Shown in pieces: positions 44,471 through 56,055 of a DNA stretch of 64,000 nucleotides. Below the pieces are notes generated by a model, which worked only from the letters and a program-made list of their open reading frames with translations, did no database searches and was not told the origin of the DNA. This DNA comes from Agapetus fuscipes (lineage: Eukaryota > Arthropoda > Insecta > Trichoptera > Glossosomatidae): positions 9,704,251-9,768,250 of the forward strand of contig OX637351.1 in assembly GCA_951799405.1 (NCBI GenBank), in the 5' to 3' direction. The translations under genes were made by a program, and so were the position numbers. How positions within the stretch are numbered: the stretch's first letter is position 1; the number at the start of each line of letters is the position of its first letter.

Positions 44471-44914
44471 CCCATGATGCAAAATACAGTGACGTGGCGA
44501 ACTAGGAGTTACGCCACTGGACAGAGAAGAGAGAGACCCATCCCAGATGTGGGATGAGTGTAAACGTCTGGGTAACAGTCACAGCTGGCTCAGAACATAA
44601 ATGACTCGGGAATTGCTCCTTCCTGTGATTTATGCTGTCTCTTTACATTCTCCTGACCGCGCAGAAAGCTGCAGCATGTGCACGCCACATGTGTGCGCAG
44701 CGAATCTCGGAGAAACCAGAAAACAATGTGGCATTGGCAGCGGTCCTTGCATTCAGCGCATTCCTGATTTATGACGTCATCATCTCAGAACACATGCTCT
44801 CGCACACGTGTGTGGACTGTGAGAAGGACTCTTCCATCTTGCGGCTATTTCACACTGGACGCGTTCTGTCCGGTTTGGCGATGTTTTTTTTTATTCTATC
44901 CGGTGCCTAGGCCG

Positions 44915-45052
44915 GTCTGTAACCCAGTGATTACCCTTCGGACTCTTGAATGGAAGATTGTGGGTTCGAATCCTGGCGGAGCACAAAAAATATACCATTT
45001 GTATTTTCAAATTTGCTCTTCGCTGGGTTGAAAAAATCATAAACCTTTACAA
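44915..45052 (+). mobile_element. Family B SINE
   Basis: B box GTGGGTTCGAATCCTGGCGG, then AGCACAAAAAATATACC and the CTCTTCGCTGGGTTG body. It is cut by the family C copy at 45058. Its downstream part (GGTCCATCCAGCCC...) resumes at about 45289. Confidence 0.75.
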
Positions 45053-45057
45053 TGAAC

Positions 45058-45288
45058 AGTTCCTTGACTGATAGGTTGGTATGAGGCTGACCACCCGTGC
45101 TGTAAAAATCGGTTCATTTTTGCCAATGCCACCCCCCGGCTCAGGGAACGGCGGCAAGAGTTGCTAGGTTTATGTTCATGTGAGGTTTTGTTTATTTGTA
45201 TGGACACATGCAGAATGTGTAGGCGCGAACCTACATGTGCCTGTCTGTGGGCATGCATTTAATATCTTTGCAGCTTTGATTATAGATA
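45058..45288 (+). repeat. Family C repeat nested in a family B SINE
   Basis: Starts TTCCTTGACTGATAGGTTGG. The SINE B body is interrupted at CTTTAC and resumes after TATAGATAG with TCACCAAAGGTCC. Confidence 0.75.
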
Positions 45289-45374
45289 GTCACCAAAGGT
45301 CCATCCAGCCCTACAGCAACTGGGTCTTGCTTGAGAATTGGCGCTTTGCAGCGACGACCAAGCTCGTAAAAAGT
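45289..45374 (+). mobile_element. Family B SINE, resumed body
   Basis: TCACCAAAGGTCCATCCAGC through CGACGACCAAGCTCGTAAA; it then abuts a family A SINE. Confidence 0.7.
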
Positions 45375-45375
45375 T

Positions 45376-45612
45376 GGGTCGATAGCTCAGTTGGTAGAAT
45401 GCTTGCATTCCATGCCGAGAGCAAGGGTTCGATCCCAAGGTGTACTCAGCCTTCACAAGAAATGAGAACCAGCCCCCCTGGATCTGGGAAACCCCCACTT
45501 CAACTGAAAGTAGTTAGTGTGAGGCCGGCCCCCTTACGCGTAAAAATAAATAGGTCCCGAATCGCCACATGCGACCCCTTCGGGGATAACGAAGGCAAGG
45601 AGTTCCACTTTA
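45376..45612 (+). mobile_element. Family A SINE
   Basis: Head GGTCGATAGCTCAGTTGGTAG with B box GGGTTCGATCCC. The CCGTTTCGGTG part of the body is deleted. It ends near CGAAGGCAAGGAGTTCCAC. Confidence 0.75.
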
Positions 45613-46194
45613 CCAGAGGTGCGTTTTAAGGTCAATCGCCGAGGATAGCTAAAATTTCAGTGATCGACTTAAAACTGATTTGACATTTTCCACTCAATGT
45701 AGTTTTACTTATGCTAATTTTTTCCTTAATAAATATTCATCTTATGAATTATGAGTTATTTTTGTTAGACTAAACAGTTGAAATGCCGATCTCCTATTCA
45801 TAATTTTTTTCTAAGTAGATCTCCTCAAGAAAAAGTATGGGCACCCCTGCACTATAGGGATAGCTTGGTTGCGTTTCTGTGTTTCCATAAGTTTGCTTTA
45901 TTTACGATAAAAATCCTAAATTGCCGCAAGAGCGAGCTTTATTTTTCATTGTTGCTTTAAAACAGGAGAATAATAGGAATCCCAGAAGACAGAGAAGCAC
46001 CGTTACACGTAGTCGGGTGGGCAGTGTTTCTATAGAGCGGCCAGTGCCCATCACGGAGAGGGTTCTATTGATGGCAACACAAATAGGCAAGGCAGAACTT
46101 CATCCATGTGCTGCGGCAACTGTAGCTGTAAATGTGCCGCCTTTCGCTTAGGGGTGGCCAGAAGCAAAAATATCGAGGGCTCATTCTACTCTCA

Positions 46195-46396
46195 CTTTGC
46201 ATTCTACATTCACTTTGCCAATGTCACCCCGGTGTCAGGGAAGGTCGGCAAAAGTTGAAGGGCTTATGCTCATTTGAGGTTTGGATTTATTTGTAAGTAC
46301 ACATTCAGCATTTGTAAGCGCGAACTACACGTGTTTGTTTGTGGGCATACATCTGAGAGCTTTAAATGAATATATCCTTGCAACTTAGATTATAGA
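46195..46396 (+). repeat. Family C repeat
   Basis: From TTCACTTTGCCAATGTCACC to TGCAACTTAGATTATAGAT. Confidence 0.75.
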
Positions 46397-46397
46397 T

Positions 46398-46510
46398 AAA
46401 ATTATCTATAATGCCCAATGCCAAATGCAATGCCCAATGGATATAATATAATTTTATATTATATCCATTGGGCATTGCATATGGCATTGGGCATTATAGA
46501 TAATTTTATC
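46398..46510. repeat. Long near-perfect palindrome
   Basis: Arms of about 54 bp: AATTATCTATAATGCCCAATG and its inverse CATTGGGCATTATAGATAATT, meeting at an AT-rich centre near 46454. Part of the right arm is repeated at 46535-46570. It lies at the tail of a family C copy. Confidence 0.85.
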
Positions 46511-46569
46511 TATAATCTAAGTTGCAAGGATATATTCATAATTTTATATTATATCCATTGGGCATTGCA

Positions 46570-46940
46570 TTGGGTTTTTATGTCCAGTCCTTATGTGTAA
46601 GCGCGAATTTATACGTGTCTGCTTATGGGAATGTTTTTATTATGAATCTTAAATGTTATATATTATTGCAACTTAGATTATAGAAAGGTTGATAGAGGGC
46701 TGACCACCCATACTGTAAAAAATGGTTTACTTTGCCAATATCACCCCTGTCTCAGGGAAGGTCGGCAAGAGTTGCAGGGCTTTTGTTCATTGGAGATTGG
46801 GTTTTTATATTGTAGGTCCACATGCGGCATGTGTTAGCGCGAATTATACATGTCTGCTTGTGGGATTGCGTTTAATATGAATCTTAAATGTTATAATATA
46901 TATACAAAGATATATTATATCTTTGCAGCTTAGATTTAGA
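46570..46940 (+). repeat. Two family C repeats in tandem
   Basis: 46570-46685 is a 3' part; 46690-46940 is near complete (GGCTGACCACCCATACTG to CTTTGCAGCTTAGATTTAGA). Confidence 0.75.
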
Positions 46941-47359
46941 AATCAGTGATGGCTCTGCCCAACCCTAGTGGCATGGCGACTTCGGAACAGTTATTTTGTC
47001 TTTGCTGGCTTGTTGGATATTGTGGACGTTTGTTTTGCCTTGCATTGATTCAATTTGTAATGAATTGTTTGGTGCTGCAATTAAAAGTCTATTATCTAAG
47101 TTGCATAATGCGCCCTGGGAAAGGCAACTTAGTACGAGTACATGGCTGGTTATTATAAACGGTCAATAATTGTTCATAAACTGCTAACGAATCAGGTAGA
47201 TGGTTTGGGCGTTTAGGAAGACTAGATGATGGAATACTGATTATCTGCAACTCAATCGAGTGGGTAGTATTATTTATCAGTTAGAAGTCACAAAAAAAAA
47301 CACCGGGCCTTGGAGACACTTAAAATTTAAGGTTTGTTAGCGAAACCGAGTTAGTGGTT

Positions 47360-47645
47360 AGTGGACCGTAGTCTAGTGGTAAACACTTCCGACTCGTAAA
47401 TGGAAGGTTGTGGGTTCGAATTCCGGCGGAGTACAAAAAATCTACAATTTATATTTTCAAATATGCTCTTCTCTGTGTTGAAGAATTCATAAACCTTTAC
47501 CAAAGACCGGTCACCAAAGGTCCATCCAGCCTTACAGCAATTGGTTCTTGCTTGAGAATATGCGCTTTCCACAGCGACGACCAAGCTCGAAGAGGGCTCT
47601 TGAGGTGTGATTCACACAAAAATAGCGCTCACCTCCTCCACACAA
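47360..47645 (+). mobile_element. Family B SINE, near full-length
   Basis: Head GGACCGTAGTCTAGTGGTAA, B box GTGGGTTCGAATTCCGGCGG, body and tail. The tail GAGGGCTCTTGAGGTGTGAT and CAAAAATAGCGCTCACC resembles the LINE tail at 17881. Confidence 0.85.
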
Positions 47646-47783
47646 TGGACTGATCAAGTGAAGACAGCAGCAGGCACCTCGGTGGTTGGAGCGTTGCGGG
47701 CAGCGCAGTCAAGAGAGAACTGGAGAAGATTTGTTGCTTCCACAACCCTCAGTAATGAGAAATAGGATTAAGAAGAAGAATTC

Positions 47784-47893
47784 TGGCGCCACTCCATGCA
47801 GTGCTTTATGTACCGTGAGGCCCAGCTTGAATTTGATCCTTCCTGGCATCCTCAGCCAGTGGAGCTTCTGCAGGAGTGAGGTGATGTGGCAGT
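47784..47893 (-). mobile_element. L2/CR1-like LINE fragment
   Basis: Minus strand CTCCACTGGCTGAGGATGCC through CTCACGGTACATAAAGCACT. It is continuous across the point where the relative at 17811 is interrupted. Confidence 0.7.
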
Positions 47894-48226
47894 AGTCACT
47901 CTGACTTTAGATTAAACGAGCCTTGGCATTCATGACTGATTGCGGTATATTTGAGCTTGCGTATCGTCAGCATCATCCCTGCAGTTAGTAGTGGTGCGTG
48001 GTGCGCGTCTCCAGCTGTTGCGGTGCATGTATTTATAGTCTGCTGTGTGTGTGTGTGTGCGCTAGTATGCAGGCGGGTCGTATTGATTCCCTGCCCCCTC
48101 CCGCCCCGCCTCCCACCCTGACCCTGCACCGCTCAAGGACACAACACTCTATGCAACTTGTACTCCGATTCGTGTGCGCAGTGAACACAAACTCACCGCA
48201 TATCTGGCGCATCGCTCTCACATCGA

Positions 48227-48475
48227 CTGCTCCAAGGAAGAAGGAAGTAACTCCGAAATTTAGTTTTTTGATTTATTTCCGTTTCTGAAGGTAACAAATC
48301 ATTATCTTAATTCCAAAATGACAGCCGTGTCTCTATCTCTTTTAAATTCGTTATTAAATTAATGTAAAAAATAGTTTATGCATTGTTCTCCATGGAATAA
48401 ATAAAATTCAATTGGCTTTCCTGCAAAACTACTTTTTTGACTTTGTGCTGTCTTCCTTGGAGCAGTCGACATGGT
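48227..48475. repeat. Inverted CGACTGCTCCAAGGAAGA pair
   Basis: CGACTGCTCCAAGGAAGAAG (48227) and its inverse CTTCCTTGGAGCAGTCGAC (48453) bracket about 210 bp of AT-rich sequence. A GC-rich block lies just upstream (48080-48130). Confidence 0.6.
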
Positions 48476-48736
48476 GACGTCTAACACTACTGTATTGTCA
48501 TGTTTTTAGTTGGGTTCTGTTAGTCAAACTGCAATTTATTTATTTTACACAAAGTCGGTTTACAATGTACGCGACTTCACGTCTCAATGTTTCAATCGAC
48601 TCTGTCTCTTATACAGTTGCGGTCTAAATGTATAACGTCTAAGCGGACGCCTCTCGCATATTCCAGACCCCTTCTATAGTGGACCTCTCCACACACCTCT
48701 GCATTGTTCTATTCGAATTACGCATACCAATAACTG

Positions 48737-48862
48737 CGTGCCGCATGTTGACTTACAATATAAAAACCCAAATCTTAAATGAACATACACCCTGTAACTC
48801 TTGCGGACCTTCCCTGAAACAGGAGTGACATTGTCAAAGTGAACCATCTTCTACAGCAAGTC
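48737..48862 (-). repeat. Family C repeat fragment
   Basis: Minus strand, from GCATGTTGACTTACAATATAA to GTGAACCATCTTCTACAG. Confidence 0.65.
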
Positions 48863-48867
48863 GATGT

Positions 48868-50075
48868 TATGGCCAAGGAGGCTTTCTAGCGTGTTTGGAA
48901 TAGAAAAACGTTGGGTCGATCCCCGCCTGGGTCATTTGACCATAACTTTGACCCTGGTTCAACAGATGCCATTGGATAATTACCTATTAATTAATAATAC
49001 ATCAAAATAAACATAAATGAATTGATGATATACCTGTTTCTGGCGAGGCAGAATAGGTTGGCGATATATATTTATAATATATATCTGTGCCTCCTGTGAA
49101 AAGTGATACAACTCGAGTTATACCCTTTTTGAGATTTTTACATAGAAATAATCAGAAAAAAATTAGCGATTTTTTGGTCTTACTCACATTCTTCTATCTG
49201 CTATAGTTTAGGAAATATAACTGGCAGGATTTAGGCAAAAAAACGTGAAAAGTGATATAAGTCAAGTTGTATCCCTTTTAGTAATTGATCCACACATTGT
49301 TTTTTACAAATCTATCGTGAATATTGATACATCTTGACTTATATCACTTTACACCAATTTTTGACTGGAATTTTAGCCAAGTTATACGATTCAGGTAAAT
49401 TATGAAAATACTACTATTTTAAGTACAACAATTGTGTCTTTGGGGTAGTATTTTTATAATTAGTTTGAGCAACATTCTGCCTGGACCATTATCTTATGAG
49501 TTATTAAATTTAAAAAATATTAAGCTTTTTGTGTATCACTTTACTCAAAGACAACTTATAGGTGCAATATAATATAACTCGACTTGTATCATTTATCACG
49601 TAATAATAATAAATGATACAAGTACAGGCAAAAAAAAGGTACAACTGACAGAGTTTAATAAATTATTTATAAACTATAATAGTAACCACAAAAATTAGAA
49701 TGCACAGTGAAAGTGAATGTTTTTATCTACAAAATAAGGTACTTATGTGTAACCTAGCCCACTTAGTTCATGAATTAGAATTTTTTAAATCTTGTTTTTG
49801 CTCTCCTGTAAAATGATGATTTTTGAGTTGTATCACTTTTCACAGGAGGCACAGATATTTAAATAGATTTGTGGAAAGGAATGCCATCCACCAACCTATT
49901 TTGCCTGGCCAGTTGTCTTCATACGAAAGCAGAAGCTTGTGTGCATGCAACGGCATCTGTTGAACCAGGGTCGAAGTTAATGTAGCGAGATTCGAACCAA
50001 CGTTATCCGGTTCCGAAAAACCGACTTGATCCCCGCGGCCATAACACCGACGATTCCTCTTCACAAATCTATTAT
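48868..50075. mobile_element. Two family D SINE copies in inverted orientation
   Basis: The plus copy at 48868-49080 has CGATCCCCGCCTGGGTCATT, then TTGACCCTGGTTCAACAGAT and GGCAGAATAGGTTGGCGA. The minus copy at 49858-50075 has the inverse of each, including GGTTCGAATCTCGC as B box. A TIR element sits between them. Confidence 0.6.
49085..49854. mobile_element. TIR element with repeated subterminal motifs
   Basis: Ends CTGTGCCTCCTGTGAAAAGT and its exact inverse, continuing through GATACAACTC. ATAT flanks both sides. Variants of AAGTGATA(C/T)AA(C/G)TC(G/A)AGTT recur in both orientations at about 49100, 49250, 49325, 49565 and 49820. No coding capacity is seen. Confidence 0.75.
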
Positions 50076-50149
50076 TTAAAAAAAAAGGTAAATGTCTGGC
50101 ATGGTTGATGTTGGTGTTGCTCGACAGTTTCGGGCGTGGTGCCCCAGGA

Positions 50150-50290
50150 GCACGCTGGGTAGGCATGGCCCCCCTCCCCCACCCCCCGGCACACCCCATC
50201 CTGACCTTGAATGTGCGCCCCTGCCCCCCGCCCGCCTCCCCCCGCCACAACCTTCCTCCGCTCCGTACAAACGCAACTGCAGCAATTACT
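50150..50290. other. GC-rich island in AT-rich DNA
   Basis: C-rich tracts (CCCCCCTCCCCCACCCCCC) resembling the block at 48080-48130. Open frames on both strands are composition artefacts. It could be a promoter-type segment or a repeat. Confidence 0.4.
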
Positions 50291-50463
50291 GAGGAATCTG
50301 TACTGCACTCCATACATCAATATTCACATAGGCAACTTGTGACGTCACCCTGGGCAGAGGCTAACTATTATTTTATTATTGGTTGCTGAGGATTGTAGTC
50401 CAATACATGTGTGACGTTTGCCCGTCGAGAAAACAGTTTGAATTCAAATTTTATATAATTGTA

Positions 50464-50725
50464 GTCCTTGACTTATAGGTTTGTATGAGGCTGACCACCT
50501 ATACTGTAAAAGATGGTTCACTTTGCCAATCTAACCTCTGTTTCAGGGAAGGTCGGCAAGAGTTGCAGGGCGTATGTCCATTTGAGATTTGAGGTTTTAT
50601 GTAGTTCCACATGCGGCATGTGCAAGCGCGAACTTGTACGTGTCTGGTTGTGAGAATGCATGTAATGTGAATCTCCAATGTAACATATATTTGCAACTTA
50701 CTAATTTTTGCAACTTAGATTAGAT
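50464..50725 (+). repeat. Family C repeat
   Basis: From GTCCTTGACTTATAGGTTTG to TTTTTGCAACTTAGATTAGAT. Confidence 0.8.
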
Positions 50726-51620
50726 AAATTGAGCCACCTATGCAGTGTGGGAATTCTCATAGACTTGCAATATCTGAAATGTTTATAAATAAGAATACCC
50801 ACCTGTAATTATGTGCAATGCGGTGGGCGCGCGTGCGTTGGCGAAAAGACAATATTGTGTAGTTACCCGGTCGGGTTGAGAGGGATAAGGGACACAAATA
50901 TTTTGTTATTGGATGCTAAGTACGACAGCACCATACAACGTTTTGTGCCAGCTATGGCGAGAACTCTTCGGTCTAATTAGACCGACATTCTTTCTTCTTT
51001 TCTTTATTCTTTCCCACCTCTATGATGGTTGACCACTTAGTCAGGAGAGCACCTCCCGAACAGAGTCTCAGTAGGAGCATCTCGAATTTAGGCCTTAAGT
51101 CATATGTTAAGATGCTCAGAATCACTTTGCATTTTTGTTTGTAAATTAAAAATCCTCGAGCTCTAAACCCTCACGGCTATAATCTTTCAGTGATTTCTGA
51201 GCCTCCTTTGCTTTGTGTAAACACTTGGGAAAGTGTAGCTTCACGGGAGGGCCTTCTGCCACTCGCATCTCACATAAAGTTTTGCATGCGAGTCCTGTGA
51301 CACATCCCCGGATGGGATGGATATACAGGGCGTGGGTCAGTGGAGGGGAGACTGCCCCTGAGAGAAGGTGTTGAATAGCACCATACAAGACTGACGTTTT
51401 CCTCGCCGAGAAAAAAGTTGAAATTTCAGAAATGTTCCACTATTATATGTACTAGTATTCCATTTTCATAATGGGAATTGAGAGCACCTCTCCTAATAGA
51501 CGTAAGGTGAGTTGTGGTTTACCCGCGCTGCAGTACCCGCAGTACCCAGCGCACCCGCAAGCCTTCCGCCGCCAAATTCACGGAAATAAATAATACCTCC
51601 ATTAGCCCATCTAGCTAATC
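50726..51620. other. Unidentified intergenic or intronic sequence
   Basis: No gene or family above is visible. A short segment (GCCGAGAAAAAAGTTGAAATT near 51400, GGGAGGGCCTTCTGCCACT near 51245) has faint counterparts at about 56085 and 56315, so an old repeat is likely. Confidence 0.45.
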
Positions 51621-51724
51621 ACTAATCAGGAGAGCAGCGGCATTTGGATCTGGGAGATTCCTACGGCAGACACGGAGAGCGACGTATCTACTCTAACAAG
51701 TCGCGTTACATGTTTTATAATAAT

Positions 51725-51975
51725 AATATCAAGAGCCCTCTGCGAGCTTGGTCGTCGCTGTAGAAAGCGACAATTCTCAAGCAAGACCAAGTTGCTGTAA
51801 GGCTGGATAAACCTTTTGATGATCGGTCTATGGTAAAGGTTTATGAATTTGTCAACCCAGCGAAGAGCAAATTTAAAAATATAAATGTTACATTTTTTGT
51901 GCTCCGCCGGGATTCGAACCCACAACCTTCCATGTACGAGTCCGAAGTGCTACCACTGGTCGACGGACCGGTCCA
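51725..51975 (-). mobile_element. Family B SINE
   Basis: The inverse head (TACCACTGGTCGACGGACCGG) and B box (GGGATTCGAACCCACAACC), and the body back to AGAGCCCTCTGCGAGCTTGG. Confidence 0.75.
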
Positions 51976-52267
51976 GTGTTGTACTTATGCATTTCTGGTA
52001 AATCGTATTATTATTGTTTGTGACTATTTCTGTGCGCAGAGATATAATGTATTGTGAGTAAACAGTCTCGGCTGTATCTGCCGCGATAACGAACATTTTC
52101 CCTCTCACATTGTTCTACAAGTCGCTAAATTCCAGCCACTCTCTGCTTCATTATGTACACATTAGGAACTCCAAGTCATTATCGCATATTACTTATTTAT
52201 ATTACTTGCATTAATTGTATCGTAATACTACAAACTACTATCCAAGTTGCTAAAATATATTGACATT

Positions 52268-52340
52268 TATCCAGTCCGTAGTCTAGTGGTAACGCCTCGG
52301 ACTCGTAAATGGAAGTTTGAGGGTTAGAATCCCGGACCGG
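52268..52340 (+). mobile_element. Family B SINE head
   Basis: CAGTCCGTAGTCTAGTGGTAA, then GGGTTAGAATCCCGGACCGG. It joins a family A body fragment (CACTTTCAGTTGAAGTGGG). Confidence 0.65.
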
Positions 52341-52379
52341 CCTCACACCTACCACTTTCAGTTGAAGTGGGACGATAAC

Positions 52380-53005
52380 TGTAACTCTGTCGCCATTCCG
52401 CTAGGGGTGATCAGAGCCTCGGCAGAGCTGCCTCCATTTCTTCCTATCTTTACATACCCCTTTTAATTCATTCATATTGTTATGTAATAGGTAATATTAA
52501 AATAAGTATAGGTATTAGTTAAAGCTATGTAATAGGAATTCTTTATTGTATTGGTGGGTAGGAATAATTACATAAAGTACTTGAAGTGTCTAGAAATAAT
52601 GATTACTACGTACCTACTTGAATCTTTCCTTAATTCTGGAACTGTCTAGCGAATATAGTTTCTAGAGAATACTGCTGTGAAGGGTATATAAGACGCTTAT
52701 TGCTTGCCAGGAGAGCAGTTGACATATATCTGTTGGCTGGTGAATAACCAAACACATAGTAAGGGAAGGCTAACTGTGAAATAAATACAAACCATTATTG
52801 TGAATATTGTAACATAAATTATAAATTGTGAAATAAATCTAACGTGTAAAATAAATAACTGTAAAAGAAGACCAGTGTTGTTAATTGAAAGACTTTCGAA
52901 CCCCAAAATCGTAACAATATCCATCACTTCTTTCATGCATTTTCTACTTTTTCGCTCACTTTGCATATCCCATTTTTTCTCAATCTCCTCAATGATGATT
53001 TTATG
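52380..53005 (-). mobile_element. RTE-like LINE 3' end, split by a solo LTR
   Basis: The plus strand reads CTGTAACTCTGTCGCCATTCC through TTTTAATTCATTCATAT. After the LTR it continues ATCCATCACTTCTTTCATGC. Rejoined, this is the inverse of the family 3' end seen at 55930-56040. Confidence 0.8.
52478..52916. mobile_element. Solo LTR of a TGTTA...TAACA retrotransposon
   Basis: Begins TGTTATGTAATAGG and ends AAAATCGTAACA, with ATAT on both sides (52474-52477, 52917-52920). A TATA box (TATATAAG, 52686-52693) and several AATAAA signals fit an LTR read on the plus strand. No internal region is present. TGTT...AACA ends and a short duplication suit BEL/Pao or Gypsy; which one is open. Confidence 0.85.
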
Positions 53006-53496
53006 ACAAAATGTAATTGAACCGTCATATCGCACGCTTAATAATAAAGAGCAATAACTCAAAAATTGGAAAAATCGAGATTTTGTAATAAAACGCAAGA
53101 ACAATGCGAGAAGAATAGGTAGAATGCGACAGCCGTTCAATTTGGACGAATATGACCGAGATAAACATTGGTCGCCTTTTTCATTCCATACGGGTTATAC
53201 TGGCTGTCTGAACTTCAAACGTGATTTCCCAACATTCTTATTTTTTAAGTTATTGATCTTTATTATTACGTGTGCGATATACGTATATCTGCAACTTAGA
53301 TTTTAACAGAGGCGCATCACGGGTTATTGTGTGTATAATTTATCCGTATTGAAATGTTGCCCTACTCCCTCCTTCACCCCCCGCGTGATTCATCCTGGTT
53401 TTACTTCAACCAGGAGAGAGCGGAGCGGCCGCCATTTCTGGCTCCCCCACTCCCGCCCCGCCCCGCTGGGACAGCGCTTCACAAACTGTGCCCTAA

Positions 53497-55148
53497 AGGC
53501 TGGTTCGGACAAGGCGAGTAATTTAGTCAAGTAACGAGTAATTTAGTGGCTAAACGTGTGCGAACCCCAACAATTTAGTCCAGTAGTTAAGTCAATGGTT
53601 TAGTCAAGCCGATCCATTTCATTCTATTTTTTCGGGCAAGTAGCGGCCCCGCCCACCGTCCGTGGGCGAGTGTTGCCGAGAAGCCACGGAAAAGTCCGAG
53701 TCCGAAGAGCCACGGAAAAGCCCGAGTCCGAGTCGAGTTTATTAGCGGCCGCGCCATTGGCCGCTAGCTCTTGGCGGGGAAACGGAAATGCAAGAATGGC
53801 GGCAATTTAAATTAGCTGCAGTTTGAAAAGATAATGCCCGTTTTCAGCAAGAATATTTAAAGATAAAGTGCTGTTTAAAAATATTTAAGTACTTAAGAAC
53901 TTCTTATATTTGCGAGCCCAATGTTCCGCTCCCTAAACTTAGCGACCTGTCAGTGAGGTTATGTCATGTTTAAACTGTAAATAAGTGGATATGCACACCG
54001 ATATCCTTGGTTTTTTAGAAACTCTTGAGAATATAGAAGTTGCTAGGACTTATCTACGTCCAAAAAGTTTTGAGAAAGGTAATTTTTTTTCGATAAGAAT
54101 AGTATGACATCGATTTTTGGTGCGGATATCAGCTGTCGAAAATACAATCATGTAGCTCCTTGCTGACAATAGAGCTGTACAAATATAGTTTTGGTAAAGA
54201 TGTTGTGGAAATAACTATTATCGTCCATGAATTTATTACGTATTTAAAAACATCGATCTTTTACATTGATCGATGTTTATAGGTACCTACCATAAATTTG
54301 TCATATCACAGGCCTTATGATATCCTTCAGATGGATTGTTACTTATTGTTTTGTACAGAAACAATTCAGTGACACACGGGGATAACTGATTAGAGGCATT
54401 ACAATTTTATGCCACTGTAAGCCATCAGCTGGTATCTGTGACAGACGTGAGAGGCGTATGTAGCAGGATTGAACAAGTTTCTCGCGGTAAGCCTCTGAAA
54501 AGTTGAACCATGTTTCTTCTTTAACTTGATAATTGATTGGTGACCGCCGTGTATTTGAAAATGCCGATTTTACATGTCGAATATTGATGTTAATTGTCAA
54601 CAACGAAAAACGCAACAGAGAAATGCATCTGAATGCAGCTGCAGACTAGAGCCGTATTATAGTGTGTGCATACAAAATATACTTTGTACACATCATTGAA
54701 AAGATAAAAATTCAATTAAAAAATAATGTTTGCAGCGTAAATGGTGGATATTATTATAAACGTCAAATAGTCATGTGTTGTTTTTATTTAAAATGTGTAT
54801 ATTATTTTATAAACCATAAAATACATTTCGAATTTACAAAAGTCGAGTTTCGAAGTTGTTTGCTAAACAGGCTCCTAGCTAGGTGGCCGGGCATAAATCA
54901 GTTATTATTACCAAACCATAGCCAATTTAAAGGGCTTTATAATAACATGATTTTAATACTCAATTAATATTTTCAAACTGCAGCCAATTCAAATTTTCCG
55001 CCATTATAGAAAGGGCTTTCTGCAGCCAACTTCGCACTTGTGTACTGTACTGGACCGTAATGCGAACGCTTCACGGGCGAGTAGCGCCCCGCCCACTACT
55101 AAATTACTCGTTACTTGACTAAATCAGTGGCCTTGTGCGAACTAGCCT
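53497..55148. mobile_element. PIF/Harbinger-like DNA element (1.65 kb)
   Basis: TAA on both sides (53494-53496, 55149-55151). Ends AGGCTGGTTCGGACAAGGC and inverted GCCTTGTGCGAACTAGCCT. Just inside are GAGTAATTTAGTCAAGTAAC and its inverse. A minus-strand open segment at 54343-54615 has no domain I can name; no transposase catalytic triad is seen. Confidence 0.75.
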
Positions 55149-55214
55149 TAAGTATGTCGCAAGCAGGCGCGGGCATACGGTATAATAATAATAAATAAAA
55201 ATATTAGGATGATT

Positions 55215-55495
55215 TATTTGGTGAGCGCTGTTTTTGTGCGTATCACACCTCAAGAGCCCTCTACGAGCTTGGTCGTCGCTGTTGAAAGCGCCAATTTGTA
55301 AGCAAGACCAATTTGCTTTAAGGCTGGATGGACCTTTAGTGACCGGTCTTTGGTAATGCTATGTGAATTATTCACCCAGCGAAGAGCATATTTGAAAATA
55401 TGAATGGTATTTGTTTTTGTGCTCTGCCGGGATTCGAATCCACAACCTTCCATTTAAGAGTCAGAAGTGTTAACCACTAGACTGCAGTACATTTC
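55215..55495 (-). mobile_element. Family B SINE, near full-length
   Basis: From the tail GGTGAGCGCTGTTTTTGTGC to the head CCACTAGACTGCAGTAC. Confidence 0.8.
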
Positions 55496-55779
55496 AGAAT
55501 AAATATTTTCTCCCAATCCTTTAAAATAACTCATTTGAAATTGACTGAAGTGCTAACGATGGCTCCAATCGAACTGAAATTTTGAATTTTAAATCTGAAT
55601 ATCAAGCAGAAATGCGTTTTTTTACCATACATTGCCTACCTATTAGGCGCATGTGCGTGTATGGGATGCACGCCCCTGGTCTGAAGTTTGAGGTCCGCTC
55701 ATGAATAGGCGGTTGACAAAACCCAGCCGGATGCTTGGAAAAAGGAAAACAAATATTTTATTATAGGTTGATAGAATAT

Positions 55780-56055
55780 CATGAAATGGTTTGGACATGT
55801 AGAAATAATAGATGATGAAAAACTAACAAATTGGGTATACCAAGGAAATATGAAAGGAAAGACCGAGAAATGTATGGTTGGATCAGATTGGTGAAATTGT
55901 GAAAGAATGGAATATACAAAACGAATGTAAAAGAAAAAGGTGATGGATATGAATGAACTGAAAGAGGTATGTAAGGATAGGAAAAAATGGAGGAAAATCT
56001 CCAGACGCTCTGGCCACCCTTAGCTGAATGGCGACAAGAGTTTCAGTTACAACTA
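55780..56055 (+). mobile_element. RTE-like LINE 3' end
   Basis: Encodes the W-F-G-H-V block, the V-W-L-D-Q-I-G-E-I-V-K-E-W-N-I-Q region with frameshifts, then V-C-K-D-R-K-K-W-R and the GGCCACCCTTAGCTGAATGG tail. Confidence 0.75.

Noticed and set aside
49840..50389. Pro/Gly-rich frames on both strands
   Set aside because: Caused by the C-rich tract at 50150-50290; no domain, no splice context.
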